From: Planifilum fimeticola
Lineage (GTDB): Bacteria > Bacillota > Bacilli > Thermoactinomycetales > DSM-44946
Assembly: GCF_003001905.1 (NCBI RefSeq)
Contig: NZ_PVNE01000019.1
Location: 1-64,000, forward strand
Length of the DNA: 64,000 nucleotides
Reading direction: 5' to 3'
Within the stretch, counting starts at the first letter, position 1, and every line of letters starts with the position of its first letter. The notes under the pieces were generated by a model. That model was not told the origin of the DNA. It did not search any database and saw only the letters and a program-made list of their open reading frames with translations. The translations under genes were made by a program, and so were the position numbers. This document shows positions 27,129 to 36,576 of the stretch, piece by piece.

Positions 27129-29126
27129 TTAAGTTTCCTTCGGACCTTCGCCGTCGCTTTTCTGAGCTTCCGCGTCTTCGCCCTTCGCGTCGCCGGCTTT
27201 TTCTCCGTCCGGGCTCTTCTCCGCTTCCGCATTCCAATTGGACGATCCGTTCAGGTTTTTGCTCCCCTGAATGTTCACCTTGATCTTCTCGTTCAGCTCG
27301 GGATCATCCAGCTTTCCGGTCTCCAGCAGCTGTTTGATCTCTTCGGCGTCCAGGGTTTCCTTCACCAGCAGGGTTTGGGCGATCAGTTCCAGCTGGTCCC
27401 GGTGTTCCAGAAGCAGATTTTTCGCCCGCTCGTAACAGGTCCGGATCAGCTCCTGCATCTCCTGATCGATTTCGTAAGCGATGGCGTCGCTGTAGTTCTG
27501 CTCGTGGCCGAGATCCCGACCCAGGAACACATGCCCCTGGGAACGGCCGAACTGCATCGGAGCCAGCTTGTCGCTCATGCCGAACTCGGTGATCATGCGG
27601 CGGACGATGTTGGTCGCCTTCTCGAAGTCGTTGTGGGCGCCCGTGCTGATTTCTCCGAAGACGATCTCCTCCGCCACGCGTCCGGCCAGCAAGCCGGTGA
27701 CCCGGTCCAGCAGCTCGTTTTTGGTCAGCAGGAAGCGGTCTTCCTTGGGCAGCATCACGACATATCCCCCGGCCTGGCCGCGGGGAACGACGGTCACCTT
27801 GTGCACCGTCTCCGCATGCTCCAGATAATAGCCGACGATGGTGTGGCCCGCTTCGTGATAAGCGATGGTCCGCTTCTCCTTTTCGCTGATGACCCGGCTC
27901 TTCTTCTGCGGACCGGCGATCACCCGGTCGATCGCCTCGTCGATCTCATCCATGCCGATCTTCTCTTTGTCTCTCCGGACCGCCAAAAGCGCCGCCTCGT
28001 TGAGGAGGTTCTCCAGGTCAGCCCCGGTAAACCCGATGGTGCGCTGGGCGATCACGTCCAGCTTCACATTCTCCTCCAGGGGCTTGTTCCGGGCGTGCAC
28101 CTTCAGGATGGCCTCGCGTCCTTTCACATCGGGGCGGTTCACGGTGATCTGCCGGTCGAAACGGCCGGGACGGAGCAGCGCCGGATCCAGGATGTCCGGC
28201 CGGTTGGTGGCGGCCATCACGATGATCGCGTCGTTGGCGTCGAAGCCGTCCATCTCCACCAGCAGCTGGTTCAGCGTTTGCTCCCGTTCGTCGTGGCCTC
28301 CGCCCAGTCCGGCGCCCCGCTGGCGTCCGACGGCATCGATCTCGTCGATGAAGATGATGCACGGGCGATTCTTCTTCGCCTGCTCAAACAGATCTCGGAC
28401 CCGGGAGGCGCCCACACCGACGAACATTTCCACGAAGTCGGAACCGCTGATGCTGAAAAAGGGCACCTGGGCCTCCCCGGCCACGGCACGCGCCAGCAGG
28501 GTTTTTCCCGTTCCCGGAGGACCGACCAGGAGCACCCCTTTGGGAATCCGCGCCCCGATGGTGGCGAATTTCCGGCTGTTCTTGAGGAAATCGACGATCT
28601 CCACCAGCTCCGCCTTCTCCTCGTCGGCCCCGGCAACATCTGCGAAGGTGATCCGCTTTTTCTCCTCATTGTACAGCTTGGCCCGGGATTTTCCAAAATT
28701 CATGACCCGGTTACCGCCGCCCTGGGCCTGGTTCAGCACCCAGAAGAACAGGAGGAGCAGGAGCACGAGGGGGACGATCGACGTCAGCAGCGTGAGTAGA
28801 AAGGAATCCCCCTTGGCTTTTTCGATTTTGATCTGGACCTTGTGCTTTTTCAGGTCGTTGATCTCCTGGGTGTCCAAAGGGACGTGGGTGACAAAATTGG
28901 TCGCCTGTCCCGGGGAAACATTTTTGTATTTCCCCTCGACGCGGAAGGTCTCCCCTTCGGGGCGGACCAGCACTTCGGCGATTTGCCCCGCGCTCAGTTT
29001 ATCCTTAAATTTGGTGTATGTAAGTGTCTCCGTCTCGGACTGCTGTTGAAAATATAAATTCCCAATCCCGACGGCCACAAAGATGAGGATAATATATAAT
29101 CCGGGAATCCGGATAACGTTTTTCAT
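27129..29126 (-). CDS. ftsH: ATP-dependent membrane zinc protease FtsH
   Basis: A 665-residue membrane AAA+ protease. Two transmembrane helices (about 7-25 and 110-132) flank an external domain. The AAA domain has Walker A GPPGTGKT (202-209), Walker B IIFIDEID, and [13 protein letters not shown]. The metalloprotease zinc motif is HEAGH near residue 425. The C-terminal tail is Ser/Glu/Lys-rich. No Shine-Dalgarno lies at normal distance before the ATG; the nearest GGAGG is about 60 bases upstream. It lies between hpt and coaX and has its own terminator. Confidence 0.97.
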   Translation of the reverse strand: MKNVIRIPGLYIILIFVAVGIGNLYFQQQSETETLTYTKFKDKLSAGQIAEVLVRPEGETFRVEGKYKNVSPGQATNFVTHVPLDTQEINDLKKHKVQIKIEKAKGDSFLLTLLTSIVPLVLLLLLFFWVLNQAQGGGNRVMNFGKSRAKLYNEEKKRITFADVAGADEEKAELVEIVDFLKNSRKFATIGARIPKGVLLVGPPGTGKTLLARAVAGEAQVPFFSISGSDFVEMFVGVGASRVRDLFEQAKKNRPCIIFIDEIDAVGRQRGAGLGGGHDEREQTLNQLLVEMDGFDANDAIIVMAATNRPDILDPALLRPGRFDRQITVNRPDVKGREAILKVHARNKPLEENVKLDVIAQRTIGFTGADLENLLNEAALLAVRRDKEKIGMDEIDEAIDRVIAGPQKKSRVISEKEKRTIAYHEAGHTIVGYYLEHAETVHKVTVVPRGQAGGYVVMLPKEDRFLLTKNELLDRVTGLLAGRVAEEIVFGEISTGAHNDFEKATNIVRRMITEFGMSDKLAPMQFGRSQGHVFLGRDLGHEQNYSDAIAYEIDQEMQELIRTCYERAKNLLLEHRDQLELIAQTLLVKETLDAEEIKQLLETGKLDDPELNEKIKVNIQGSKNLNGSSNWNAEAEKSPDGEKAGDAKGEDAEAQKSDGEGPKET

Positions 29127-29266
29127 AAGAGATTGTGGGCAGCGGAGACCCCCTCGATCCCCCGGGGGAAAGCCGCCTTTGCCTCCTTTCTTTTAGACAG
29201 GTCAGGGTGCTCGAATGAAGGAGTGCGTCTCGACAAAAAACGATTTCGGCCAAAAAGTGCAAGAAT

Positions 29267-29303
29267 GGGCTTGGTCACCTTGCGGTTCGCGAGGTGAAAG
29301 CCC
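29267..29303 (-). terminator. Possible hpt terminator
   Basis: An imperfect hairpin GGGCTTTCACCT/AGGTGACCAAGCCC lies 120 bases past the hpt stop. The following T-run is weak (ATTCTTGCACTTTTT). Confidence 0.35.
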
Positions 29304-29424
29304 TTTTGCCCTTTGACCCTTTGCTCGCCTGTGACGAATCGATATCGACGGAACCCATTGTCATGTCTCCCATATAGACCCTTTCACCATTTTACCACAG
29401 CCGCTTGGCTCCCACAACCGAGAT

Positions 29425-30018
29425 CTACCGGTAGACCTCTTCCTTCAGGATGCCGATGTAGGGAAGGTTGCGATACTTCTCCGCATAATCCAATCCGTAG
29501 CCGACCACAAAGGCATCGGGCACGGTAAAACCGCAGTAATCCGGAGTCAGGTCCACCGTACGGCGGTGGGGTTTGTCCAGGAGTGTGACCACCTTGATCG
29601 AAGCGGCATTGCGCTGCCGCATCAGCTCCAGCAGGTAGCTCAAGGTCAGTCCGCTGTCGATGATGTCTTCCACCACCAGGACGTGCCGTCCCTCCACCGA
29701 TGTGTCCAAATCCTTGATGATCCTCACCACTCCGGAAGAAGCCGTCGAGGCGCCGTAGCTGGAGACGGCCATGAAGTCCATCTCCAACGGGATGTCCATC
29801 CGGCGGACGAGGTCCGTCATAAACAGGGCCGCCCCCTTCAACACGCAGACGCAGAGGGGGTTCTTCCCGCGATAATCCTCCGAAAGTTGTTTTCCCAATT
29901 CCTGCACCTTCTGCTGTATGGCTTCCTCTGTTATAAGGATTTCCCGAATGTCTTCGTGCATGAATACCCGGTTTATACCATCCACCTGAATCCTCGATTC
30001 AAGCAGACCGGCCTCCAA
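29425..30018 (-). CDS. hpt: Hypoxanthine phosphoribosyltransferase
   Basis: A purine salvage enzyme (197 residues from the TTG start, 178 from the internal ATG). The PRPP motif is [30 protein letters not shown] and [20 protein letters not shown] are family blocks. The TTG at 30018 has a strong AAAGGAGG 11 nt upstream, while the ATG at 29961, which aligns with other Hpt N-termini ([13 protein letters not shown]), has no good ribosome site. I list the TTG start; the ATG remains possible. It is ordered tilS-hpt-ftsH as in Bacillus. Confidence 0.93.
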   Translation of the reverse strand: MEAGLLESRIQVDGINRVFMHEDIREILITEEAIQQKVQELGKQLSEDYRGKNPLCVCVLKGAALFMTDLVRRMDIPLEMDFMAVSSYGASTASSGVVRIIKDLDTSVEGRHVLVVEDIIDSGLTLSYLLELMRQRNAASIKVVTLLDKPHRRTVDLTPDYCGFTVPDAFVVGYGLDYAEKYRNLPYIGILKEEVYR

Positions 30019-30230
30019 CCAGGGGTTCGCCTCCTTTCAAACAGGTTTTCCGCCGCAAGCGGCCATGAGGGCCGCTTCCTTCGCCGGCAAAACGCCCATC
30101 CTTGAAACGAGTCCCGCACCCGCCGATAAGCGCTTCCGTCGCAACCGTCTGCGCCCGCGCCGAAAACCCAAGAACTTTTTCCATCCCGGCAACGTTCCGA
30201 GCCTTGAGCTGCCGCGTGCCGCCTCCGGTC

Positions 30231-31646
30231 TTATTCTTCCTCTTCGGATGACAACCACATCAAATACAGGAAACGCCGGGTCTCGTTCGTCACCGGCGCC
30301 CAATCGGAGCGGCGCAGACCCGGAATCCAGATGATTTCCTCCCCGTGGATCACCATCGGCAAGCGACTCCGCAGGCGTCTGGGAACCTTGGCGTCAATCA
30401 TGATCTCCTTCACCTTTTTGGAGCCCGACAATCCGAGGAGGCGCATGCGGTCACCGGGGCGGCGCGGCCGGGCGCAGAGGGGATGTTCCAGCCGGTCGGC
30501 ATCGAACACGGCCCACCTCCCGGACAGCTCCCCCGCCGCCAGGGGCCGCTCCTCCACCCGGGCCTCGATCGCCCCGCCCATGTGCGGCAGGGAGGTCACG
30601 CCGGGCACGGCCAAAGGGAGGGCATCCCCCCCGGGATCGGTGGAATCCGCCTCCGCCCTTCGGAGGCGGAGCCGACCGTATTCCCGCTCCGCTTCCAGGT
30701 TTCCCGGAAGGTGCAGGCGGCTTCCCGTTCCGACCTCCGCCAGGGAAAGAACCCGGTCCACGGCGTTCATGGGAATCTCAACCGCTCCGTCCTTCACAAG
30801 ACAATTTAAGTGTAGTTTAATCAATCTCCTTTGTAAAGCAAGGGGTTGCCGCCCGAGGGCCGAAACGTCCAGGGTGATCTCCCCCCTCCCCCGCCGGACC
30901 GTCACCTCTTCCGCGGCTTCCGCCTCCAGGCGCTCCCATACCTTCTCTTCCTCCGCCGCGAGGAGGCTCAATTTCAGAATGGCCTCCTTCACCCGGGGAT
31001 TATATTCGGCCAATTGCGGGATCAGCCGGTGGCGGAGCCGGTTGCGGGTGTAGGCGAGGGAGTCGTTGCTCTCGTCCCGGCGGGGATGAAGGCCCTCCTC
31101 CCGGCAGTACGCCTCGATCTCCTCCCGGAAAAAGGGGAGCAGCGGGCGCACCAGCACCATCCCGTACCAGGGGCGGGACGGGGGAATGCCGGCCAAGCCG
31201 CCGACGCCGGTGCCCCGCAGGAATCGCATCAGAACCGTCTCCACCTGGTCATCCGCTTGGTGGGCCAGCGCCAGCTTGTCGGCGCCCGCCTTGGCCGCGG
31301 CCTCCCGGAAGGCGTCGTAGCGGAGGCGACGGGCCACATCCTGGAGGTTGCCGCCTCGCTCCCGGAGCCGGGCGGACACGTCCACCCGGCGGATATCGCA
31401 GGGGATGCCCCACTCCCGGCAGCGGGACTCCACGTAGGCCTGATCCGCCTCGCTCGCCTTTCCCCGCAGCTGATGGTTCACATGAACCGCGAGGATGTTC
31501 CATTCCTCTTCCGCAGACAAGCGCCACAAGGCGTGCAGGAGGGCCATCGAATCCGGCCCTCCCGACACGCCGACCAGCACCGTATCGCCCCGTTCCAAAA
31601 GTCCCATCCGCCGGATGGATTCCCGCAATCGCTCCCGAAAGGTCAT
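30231..31646 (-). CDS. tilS: tRNA(Ile)-lysidine synthase
   Basis: A 471-residue enzyme that changes the wobble C of tRNA-Ile(CAU) to lysidine, essential for AUA decoding. The N-terminal PP-loop is VGVSGGPDSMALLHAL; HVNHQLRGKASEADQAYV and LAHQADDQVETVLMRFLRGTG follow, and the C-terminal TilS substrate-binding domains extend to the end. The ATG at 31646 has GGGGGG 6 nt upstream. It follows spoIIE after a 408-base gap in which the B. subtilis genes yabS and yabT are absent. Confidence 0.95.
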   Translation of the reverse strand: MTFRERLRESIRRMGLLERGDTVLVGVSGGPDSMALLHALWRLSAEEEWNILAVHVNHQLRGKASEADQAYVESRCREWGIPCDIRRVDVSARLRERGGNLQDVARRLRYDAFREAAAKAGADKLALAHQADDQVETVLMRFLRGTGVGGLAGIPPSRPWYGMVLVRPLLPFFREEIEAYCREEGLHPRRDESNDSLAYTRNRLRHRLIPQLAEYNPRVKEAILKLSLLAAEEEKVWERLEAEAAEEVTVRRGRGEITLDVSALGRQPLALQRRLIKLHLNCLVKDGAVEIPMNAVDRVLSLAEVGTGSRLHLPGNLEAEREYGRLRLRRAEADSTDPGGDALPLAVPGVTSLPHMGGAIEARVEERPLAAGELSGRWAVFDADRLEHPLCARPRRPGDRMRLLGLSGSKKVKEIMIDAKVPRRLRSRLPMVIHGEEIIWIPGLRRSDWAPVTNETRRFLYLMWLSSEEEE

Positions 31647-32054
31647 TTCCATCCCCCCGGAGTTGTGTGGAGAAAAGCCCCTCCAGCGGGAAACACCCGG
31701 GCTGTGCCCGGGTGTTCGCTCCGCCACTTCGCCGCGGCCCGCACCCTGGAGAAGAAACGCCGCATTCTTCCCGAGGCCGAAACCGTTCCGGTCGTGCGGC
31801 CGTCCGCAAACGCATCGGGGAGGGCAGGGATGCCGCACCACCGGCGGGGAGGGTGTGCGCTTCGGCTCGGCCCAAGGTGAAGACGGCGGCGTCGACGGTT
31901 ACCACCAGCCGTGTACCGTTTCCCGGACCGGGAGGATGCAAGGGGGAGGGGGCTTGCACCCTCGGTCGAACCTCCGGGACGGGCAAAAGGGCCGTCCAAC
32001 ATGGTTATTCTCTATTTTATCCCCATCCGGGGTACGAATCAACGAGGGGAGAAC
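31647..32054. other. Gene-less spacer between spoIIE and tilS
   Basis: About 400 GC-rich bases. A near-perfect hairpin (31692-31716: AACACCCGGGC, loop TGT, GCCCGGGTGTT) is the only clear structure; its T-run is poor, so it is at best a weak terminator. Three-frame translation shows no recognisable yabS or yabT relic. Confidence 0.5.
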
Positions 32055-34526
32055 TCAGAATCCGGCCACTTCCGACCTTCTGATCCGTTCCATGCCCGGC
32101 AGGCGGATCGTCGCCCATTCCGGGGTGTGTTTCTCCACTTTGGCCACCACGACGGTCATGTCGTCGGCGATCTCGCCGTCGTGATAGCGAATCACCTTCT
32201 CCAGGAGACAATCGGCAAAGCCCTGGGGATCGCGGGTGTCGATCTCGGCGATGAGCCGTTTCATCCACCGCTCCTTGTCGGAGGTGTGGCGGGGAGCATC
32301 GTAGATTCCGTCGGTGACCATGATGAGGAGATCACCGGGCCGAAGCTGCTCCTCCACCGGTTCCACATCGATTTCCCGCAGGATGCCGATCGGCGGATTG
32401 GCGGCGGAGACGGTTATCACCTCCTTTCCTCGCTTGATGAATCCGGGAGTGGATCCGATCTTGAGGAAACGGGCGTGAGCCGTGTTCAAATCCACCATCG
32501 CCAGGTCGATGGTGGCAAACATCTCCTCGGTGGAACGGAGGCTTAGGATGGCATTCACCGTCTCCACCGCCTGATCCTCCCGGATCCCCGACTGAAGGAG
32601 GTGTCGGAGGAGCTGAAGCGCCGCTTGGCTTTCCTGCTGGGCCCGCTCGCCGTTGCCCATCCCGTCGCTCACGGCGACGGCGTATTTGCCGGTTCCCAGA
32701 TTCATGTAACAGTAGCTGTCACCGGACAGCCAATGGCCTCCCTTGGCCGTTCCCGCCACCCCGGTCTTCACTTCGTAGCGCTGGGCGGAGCCCAATGTGA
32801 CGACGGCGCCGGAGGCCTGGCCCCGGACCATTTTCCGATGAACGGCGATCGGTTCGCCGACGATCTCCGTGAGCAGCGGGGCGATCAGCTTGCGGCATTC
32901 GTCCAGGGCATCGGCGTGGGGCAAGGTGATCTCGATTTCCACCTTCCCCTCTTCGAGGTTGATCACCTCCACCCGCTGAATGGACAAGCCCAGCTCCTCC
33001 AGGGCCTGATGGATCTGCTCCTCCTGGGCGGTCATCGCTTTGGCCTCCCGGCGGATGTCCCCGGCGAGATTGCTCATCACCTCGGCGACGCCGCTCAGCT
33101 GATCCGACACCAGCCGCCGCGTCTCCTTGAGCTTCTCCCGCCAGTACAGATCCTTCTCATAGGAACTGTATCCCTGCCGGATCCGTTCCAGAACCTCGTC
33201 CGACCGGACGCAGTGTTCCGCCCAGGAACGGGGGACGCGGAGGGGTTTTTCTCCCCCGTGCAATTCGACCATGGCCATGAGATCGGTCATCCCCTGGTAG
33301 GTCTTGACGAACTCCTTCTCCCAACATTGCTGATACCGCCGGCACATCCTGCAGGAGCCTTCCATCACTTCGGAAAGGAAGTAGTTGAGCTGAGCCTCTT
33401 CCTCCCGCCGGCTGCGCCGGTCATCCTCCCGGAAACTGCGGGAGAGCTCGTTGAACAGTTCGGCGAACTGCTCCACCTTGGCCGCAGTGACGTCGCGGAG
33501 CCGCCGGATGTACTCCTGGCGGGAGGATTCGTGCTCCGCCGTTCCCGGGATGTACCGGGCAACCGCGCGGTAAAAGGATTCCGGGGTGACCAGGAAGAGG
33601 AGCATCGCCACGACGGATTCGCGGAGAGAGGCCCACACCTCCTGGGAACTGGTCCCGTAGAGGGCGAAGATGGAGGTCCCCAACAGGAAGCCGATGGCCA
33701 CGCCCCATCGCTTCCCCTCCCGGAACAAGCCGGCGAGCAGACCGGAGAAGGCGAGCAGGCTCACCTGGGCGATGGTTCGGGGTTCGGAGAGGCTCATGAT
33801 CATCCCCATCACCACGCCGACGGAAGCCCCCATCATCCCTCCGCCGGCCAAGGCCATCACCATGATCAGATAGCGGGAGACGACGTTGACCAGTTCCATT
33901 CCCGACACGTTCCATCCGATGGTTCCGGTGATGACCGATCCCACGAGGATGATCAGGCAGATCACTTCCTCATGGCGGAGGGCGTACCGCTTGCGCCGGA
34001 CGGTAAAGATGGGAAGAGACTGGACAAATATAAAAGTGAGGATGAAGCTGAGGAGGATCTCCACCCCGGCCATGATCCCCTGATAGGGTGACCAGCCCTC
34101 CCAGCCGATTTTCCCCAGGTGGCCCCCGACCCCCGTGACCAGCACCACGAAAGGGACGTAGTTGAGCTGCCCCTTTCCCATCCAGTCGAAGGTTTTCTGC
34201 ACCAGCAGAAAGAGAATCAGAAAGCCGGCGATCTGCACCGCGTGGAGTTCGTCGCGGGAAATCCCTCCAAGGATCAGGGAAAAGAAGGCGAGAGGCCACT
34301 GTCGCCTGCACAGATGGAAGACGACGGCCAGATAGGCGACGGCGAAGGGAGCGATCACATCCAGAATCATCGCTCTCCCCAACAGGAAACCCATGAAAAT
34401 GACGGGAAAATTCCACGCGCGAAACGGCTGGCGGAGCTGCGTCTTCCACGATCCGCTCCGCAGGCGCCAATCGACGACCCTCTCCCTCCAGGCCTTTTTG
34501 AAATCGCTCAAGTAACCGGATGGCAT
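32055..34526 (-). CDS. spoIIE: Stage II sporulation protein E (PP2C phosphatase)
   Basis: An 823-residue membrane phosphatase that dephosphorylates SpoIIAA to activate sigma-F in the forespore and also interacts with FtsZ. About ten N-terminal transmembrane helices (residues 40-300), a central region with CRMCRRYQQCW, and a C-terminal PP2C domain (about 600-815: SGDSYCYMNLGTGKYAVAVSDGMGNGERA). The ATG at 34526 has AAAGGAG upstream; the ATG at 34553 would fall at the predicted transcription start. Length matches B. subtilis (827). Confidence 0.96.
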   Translation of the reverse strand: MPSGYLSDFKKAWRERVVDWRLRSGSWKTQLRQPFRAWNFPVIFMGFLLGRAMILDVIAPFAVAYLAVVFHLCRRQWPLAFFSLILGGISRDELHAVQIAGFLILFLLVQKTFDWMGKGQLNYVPFVVLVTGVGGHLGKIGWEGWSPYQGIMAGVEILLSFILTFIFVQSLPIFTVRRKRYALRHEEVICLIILVGSVITGTIGWNVSGMELVNVVSRYLIMVMALAGGGMMGASVGVVMGMIMSLSEPRTIAQVSLLAFSGLLAGLFREGKRWGVAIGFLLGTSIFALYGTSSQEVWASLRESVVAMLLFLVTPESFYRAVARYIPGTAEHESSRQEYIRRLRDVTAAKVEQFAELFNELSRSFREDDRRSRREEEAQLNYFLSEVMEGSCRMCRRYQQCWEKEFVKTYQGMTDLMAMVELHGGEKPLRVPRSWAEHCVRSDEVLERIRQGYSSYEKDLYWREKLKETRRLVSDQLSGVAEVMSNLAGDIRREAKAMTAQEEQIHQALEELGLSIQRVEVINLEEGKVEIEITLPHADALDECRKLIAPLLTEIVGEPIAVHRKMVRGQASGAVVTLGSAQRYEVKTGVAGTAKGGHWLSGDSYCYMNLGTGKYAVAVSDGMGNGERAQQESQAALQLLRHLLQSGIREDQAVETVNAILSLRSTEEMFATIDLAMVDLNTAHARFLKIGSTPGFIKRGKEVITVSAANPPIGILREIDVEPVEEQLRPGDLLIMVTDGIYDAPRHTSDKERWMKRLIAEIDTRDPQGFADCLLEKVIRYHDGEIADDMTVVVAKVEKHTPEWATIRLPGMERIRRSEVAGF

Positions 34527-34562
34527 CGAATCCCACGCTCCTTTGCGGTTCATGTGCCACCC

Positions 34563-34628
34563 ATTATAGCGAGGCCCGAAGGGAAAGTTTGTCACAATCG
34601 GGAGGAGCGACCAAATTTTTTTCCGACA
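34563..34628 (-). promoter_or_regulatory. Spo0A-type sigma-A promoter of spoIIE
   Basis: TATAAT (34563-34568) is preceded on the minus strand by TTGTGACAAAC. The -35-like hexamers TTGTGA or TGACAA lie 23 or 20 bases away, longer than the normal 17, as known for Spo0A-activated spoIIE/spoIIG promoters. A 0A-box-like TGTCGGA lies at 34622-34628. Confidence 0.65.
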
Positions 34629-35015
34629 ATTTTTCAAAGCGGCGGGGCCGCTCAAGGCTGGGGAAAAGTTCGAACCGGGCATTCCCGGAAAAGGGATCGG
34701 CATTCCCTTTCAACGCCCGGGGAATTGCTGCTTATTTCGGCACGATCCTGTCGAACCGGCCCGCAGGCCGCCCGGTTCCGACAAAACTTCCGAAATCATC
34801 ACAAAACGGCGTCGAAAGACCGCCCGCAGGAGGACTCCGCCCCGATCAACCGGAGAGATCGCCTGAGGGGAACGGGAATTCCCCCGCCTTCCGCCGGAGC
34901 ACAAAGAATGCCGACTGCAGCTTCCCCCGGCGGGATTTCCCGACAACGGGAAACAACGGACCGGTCGGCAGAAATGCGTAAAAAGCGGGAATTCCCAGGT
35001 CGCGGAGCCGGAACC
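34629..35015. other. Gene-less region upstream of spoIIE with 0A-box-like sites
   Basis: About 390 bases without a gene. A consensus 0A box TGTCGAA lies at 34749-34755 on the plus strand, and a variant TGTCGGA on the minus strand at 34777-34783. Nothing else is recognised. Confidence 0.4.
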
Positions 35016-35495
35016 CTACTTCTCCTCCCCCGTAAGGGGGTGCATGGAAACCTTGTGGAGATAGGGCGGGATAAAGGTACGCTCGGTCTGCTTGCGGATC
35101 ATCCGGTCCAGCGTTCGCAGGGCGTGCACCTGTTGCCGCCGTTTCAGCTGCCCCTTCTCGATGGCGGTGGCAAATTCGTCGATGTCGATCAGGTGGTAAC
35201 GGCCATCGGGATAAATGATCATGTCGAGGAGCAGATCCACCATCACATAGCGAAGGCGTCCCGTCTGGCGCATCTCCATGATGTCGCAGTAATAATAGAG
35301 GAATTCCCCGGAACGGTTGAAGACCTTGGAGATCGTGTATCCTTTCCTCACGAAATAATAGGTCAAAAAAATCCGTTTCCCGTCCGGATTGGGGTACTGC
35401 GTCGCGAAACAGTAACGACCCCGCCAGTCCCGCACCTTTTCGGTATAGGTTTTGTTTATGGTGGTGAACTTGATCTTTTTAATGGTGACATCCAC
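35016..35495 (-). CDS. DUF402 domain protein
   Basis: A 159-residue protein with the DUF402 pattern: beta-rich N-terminus, FNRSGEFLYYYCDIMEMR, YVMVDLLLDMIIYPDGRYHLIDIDEF and a C-terminal helix. DUF402 proteins include FomD-like and RNase-like members; a nucleotide-processing role is possible, but none can be shown here. GTG at 35495 is chosen over a TTG eight codons earlier; neither has a clear ribosome site. It stands alone between spoIIE and the tRNA pair, a position without a counterpart in B. subtilis. Confidence 0.75.
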   Translation of the reverse strand: MDVTIKKIKFTTINKTYTEKVRDWRGRYCFATQYPNPDGKRIFLTYYFVRKGYTISKVFNRSGEFLYYYCDIMEMRQTGRLRYVMVDLLLDMIIYPDGRYHLIDIDEFATAIEKGQLKRRQQVHALRTLDRMIRKQTERTFIPPYLHKVSMHPLTGEEK

Positions 35496-35521
35496 AGTAT
35501 CACATCCGCAACCGAGCAAAT

Positions 35522-35566
35522 AAAAAAAGGCGATTCAGTCGCCCCATCGGGGCTGATGCCTCGCCT
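35522..35566 (-). terminator. Terminator after tRNA-Met
   Basis: AAGGCGA and TCGCCTT close a long hairpin with an inner CCCCGATGGGG stem, followed on the minus strand by TTTTTTA, 15 bases beyond the tRNA. Confidence 0.75.
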
Positions 35567-35580
35567 TCCCCTCTCCTGTA

Positions 35581-35657
35581 TGGTAGCGGCGGAGGGCCTC
35601 GAACCCCCGACCTTACGGGTATGAACCGTACGCTCTAGCCAACTGAGCTACGCCGCC
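35581..35657 (-). tRNA. tRNA-Met (CAU), elongator
   Basis: A 77-nt cloverleaf with encoded CCA. Acceptor GGCGGCG pairs with CGCCGCT (last pair G-T type), the anticodon stem TACGG/CCGTA holds loop TTCATAC (anticodon CAU), and the T-loop is TTCGAGG. Base pairing at position 1-72 marks it as elongator tRNA rather than initiator. A tRNA-Ile2 cannot be excluded from anticodon alone, but the sequence resembles the Met tRNA at this place in B. subtilis. Confidence 0.92.
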
Positions 35658-35660
35658 AAG

Positions 35661-35703
35661 AAAAAAGAGGTCGGAGCGGGTTTTCCGAAACCCGACCTCT
35701 TCT
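35661..35703 (-). terminator. Hairpin between the two tRNAs
   Basis: AAGAGGTCGG and CCGACCTCTT pair, followed by TTTTCTTGG on the minus strand. It may terminate or serve as a processing signal between tRNA-fMet and tRNA-Met. Confidence 0.7.
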
Positions 35704-35715
35704 GTTCCGTCTAAT

Positions 35716-35791
<76 letters not shown>

Positions 35792-35810
35792 TCGGTCATC
35801 AACGGCTTTC

Positions 35811-35839
35811 ATTATACAAAACCCCTCCGGACATGTCAA
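35811..35839 (-). promoter_or_regulatory. Consensus sigma-A promoter of the tRNA pair
   Basis: TTGACA (35834-35839), exactly 17 bases, then TATAAT (35811-35816) on the minus strand, 20 bases before the first tRNA base. This is a perfect vegetative promoter. Confidence 0.9.
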
Positions 35840-35924
35840 GGGATTTTGGATGGAAAATGAAACAAATGATTCTGGGGAAACCGGGGTCATTCCGACATCC
35901 TCCCGGAAAGAAAGGCCGCGCGCT

Positions 35925-36077
35925 TCATTTCTCTTCGCTTTTCTCCGCATCACCGGGCTTCCCGTCCAACCGGTCCCGGACTTCCCGCAGGGCTCGGTGG
36001 ACGTTCAGGACGATGGGGATCAGCCCGCGCACGGCGAAGGGGACGATCTCTCCGGTGATCACGGCGACAAAGCCCAA
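35925..36077 (-). CDS. Small membrane protein or gene remnant between divIC and tRNAs
   Basis: A 50-codon frame from a TTG, reading GFVAVITGEIVPFAVRGLIP then IVLNVHRALREVRDRL and a Lys/Glu tail. It looks like a real protein: one hydrophobic helix followed by a charged helix. The frame is closed by a TAG just upstream of the TTG, while another frame offers ATG at 36118 with 12 fitting codons (MNLRSPPFWEMH), so a one-base frameshift may have broken a gene of about 64 codons. Family not recognised. It replaces yabR of the B. subtilis order. Confidence 0.45.
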   Translation of the reverse strand: MGFVAVITGEIVPFAVRGLIPIVLNVHRALREVRDRLDGKPGDAEKSEEK

Positions 36078-36141
36078 CAGCTATGCATTTCCCAAAACGG
36101 AGGGCTGCGGAGATTCATTCCGTTCTTCTTTTTTAAACTCA

Positions 36142-36172
36142 AAACCGCCTGCTTGCTCCGGACAGGCGGTTT
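36142..36172 (-). terminator. divIC terminator
   Basis: AAACCGCCTG and CAGGCGGTTT form a 10-bp stem only 4 bases after the divIC stop, followed by TGAGTTTAAAAAAG on the minus strand. Confidence 0.75.
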
Positions 36173-36176
36173 GACA

Positions 36177-36548
36177 TCAATTCTTTCCCTCCGGCAACGT
36201 GTAGATCTCCTCCCCCGGCTCCTGGTATCCGTACTTGCGGGCCAATTCCTTCAGATATTCCTCGTCGTGCAGCCGTTTGATCTCCTCGCGAAGGGCTTTC
36301 TGCTCCTTTTTGAGGGCCGTCAGCTCTGCCTTTTTCTCCTTCAACTCCGCCTCCCGGGCGGAAATCCTCCCGGTCTGCGTCACGAATTCGGAAAGGAACC
36401 ATCCAAAAAAGGCGATCATGACGATCAACCAAATCAGGCGGCGACGGCGGACATTCCGCGGAAGACGGCTTTGGGATGGTTTGCCCGACGGTTCGGAAGG
36501 ACGGGAGGGACTGAACGAAACCACATTTCCTTTCCGCACAAATGCCAT
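36177..36548 (-). CDS. divIC: Septum formation initiator DivIC (FtsB family)
   Basis: A 123-residue bitopic membrane protein. A basic cytoplasmic N-terminus (PRNVRRRR) leads into one transmembrane helix (LIWLIVMIAFFGWFLSEFV) and an external leucine/lysine-rich coiled coil, ending with EEYLKELARKYGYQEPGEEIY, the conserved DivIC/FtsB tail. It works with FtsL and DivIB at the division septum. ATG at 36548 has AAAAGGA 9 nt upstream; a start at 36575, directly after yabQ, is possible. Confidence 0.93.
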   Translation of the reverse strand: MAFVRKGNVVSFSPSRPSEPSGKPSQSRLPRNVRRRRLIWLIVMIAFFGWFLSEFVTQTGRISAREAELKEKKAELTALKKEQKALREEIKRLHDEEYLKELARKYGYQEPGEEIYTLPEGKN

Positions 36549-36576
36549 ACCCATCATTCCTTTTCTCTGTTTCATC

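Noticed and set aside
30057-30077. AAGCGGCC/GGCCGCTT hairpin between tilS and hpt
   Set aside because: No T-run on the transcribed strand; not enough to call a terminator.
31643-32002. 119-codon frame between spoIIE and tilS as a possible yabS/yabT relic
   Set aside because: No kinase or VWA motif can be read in any frame; similar frames are open on both strands.
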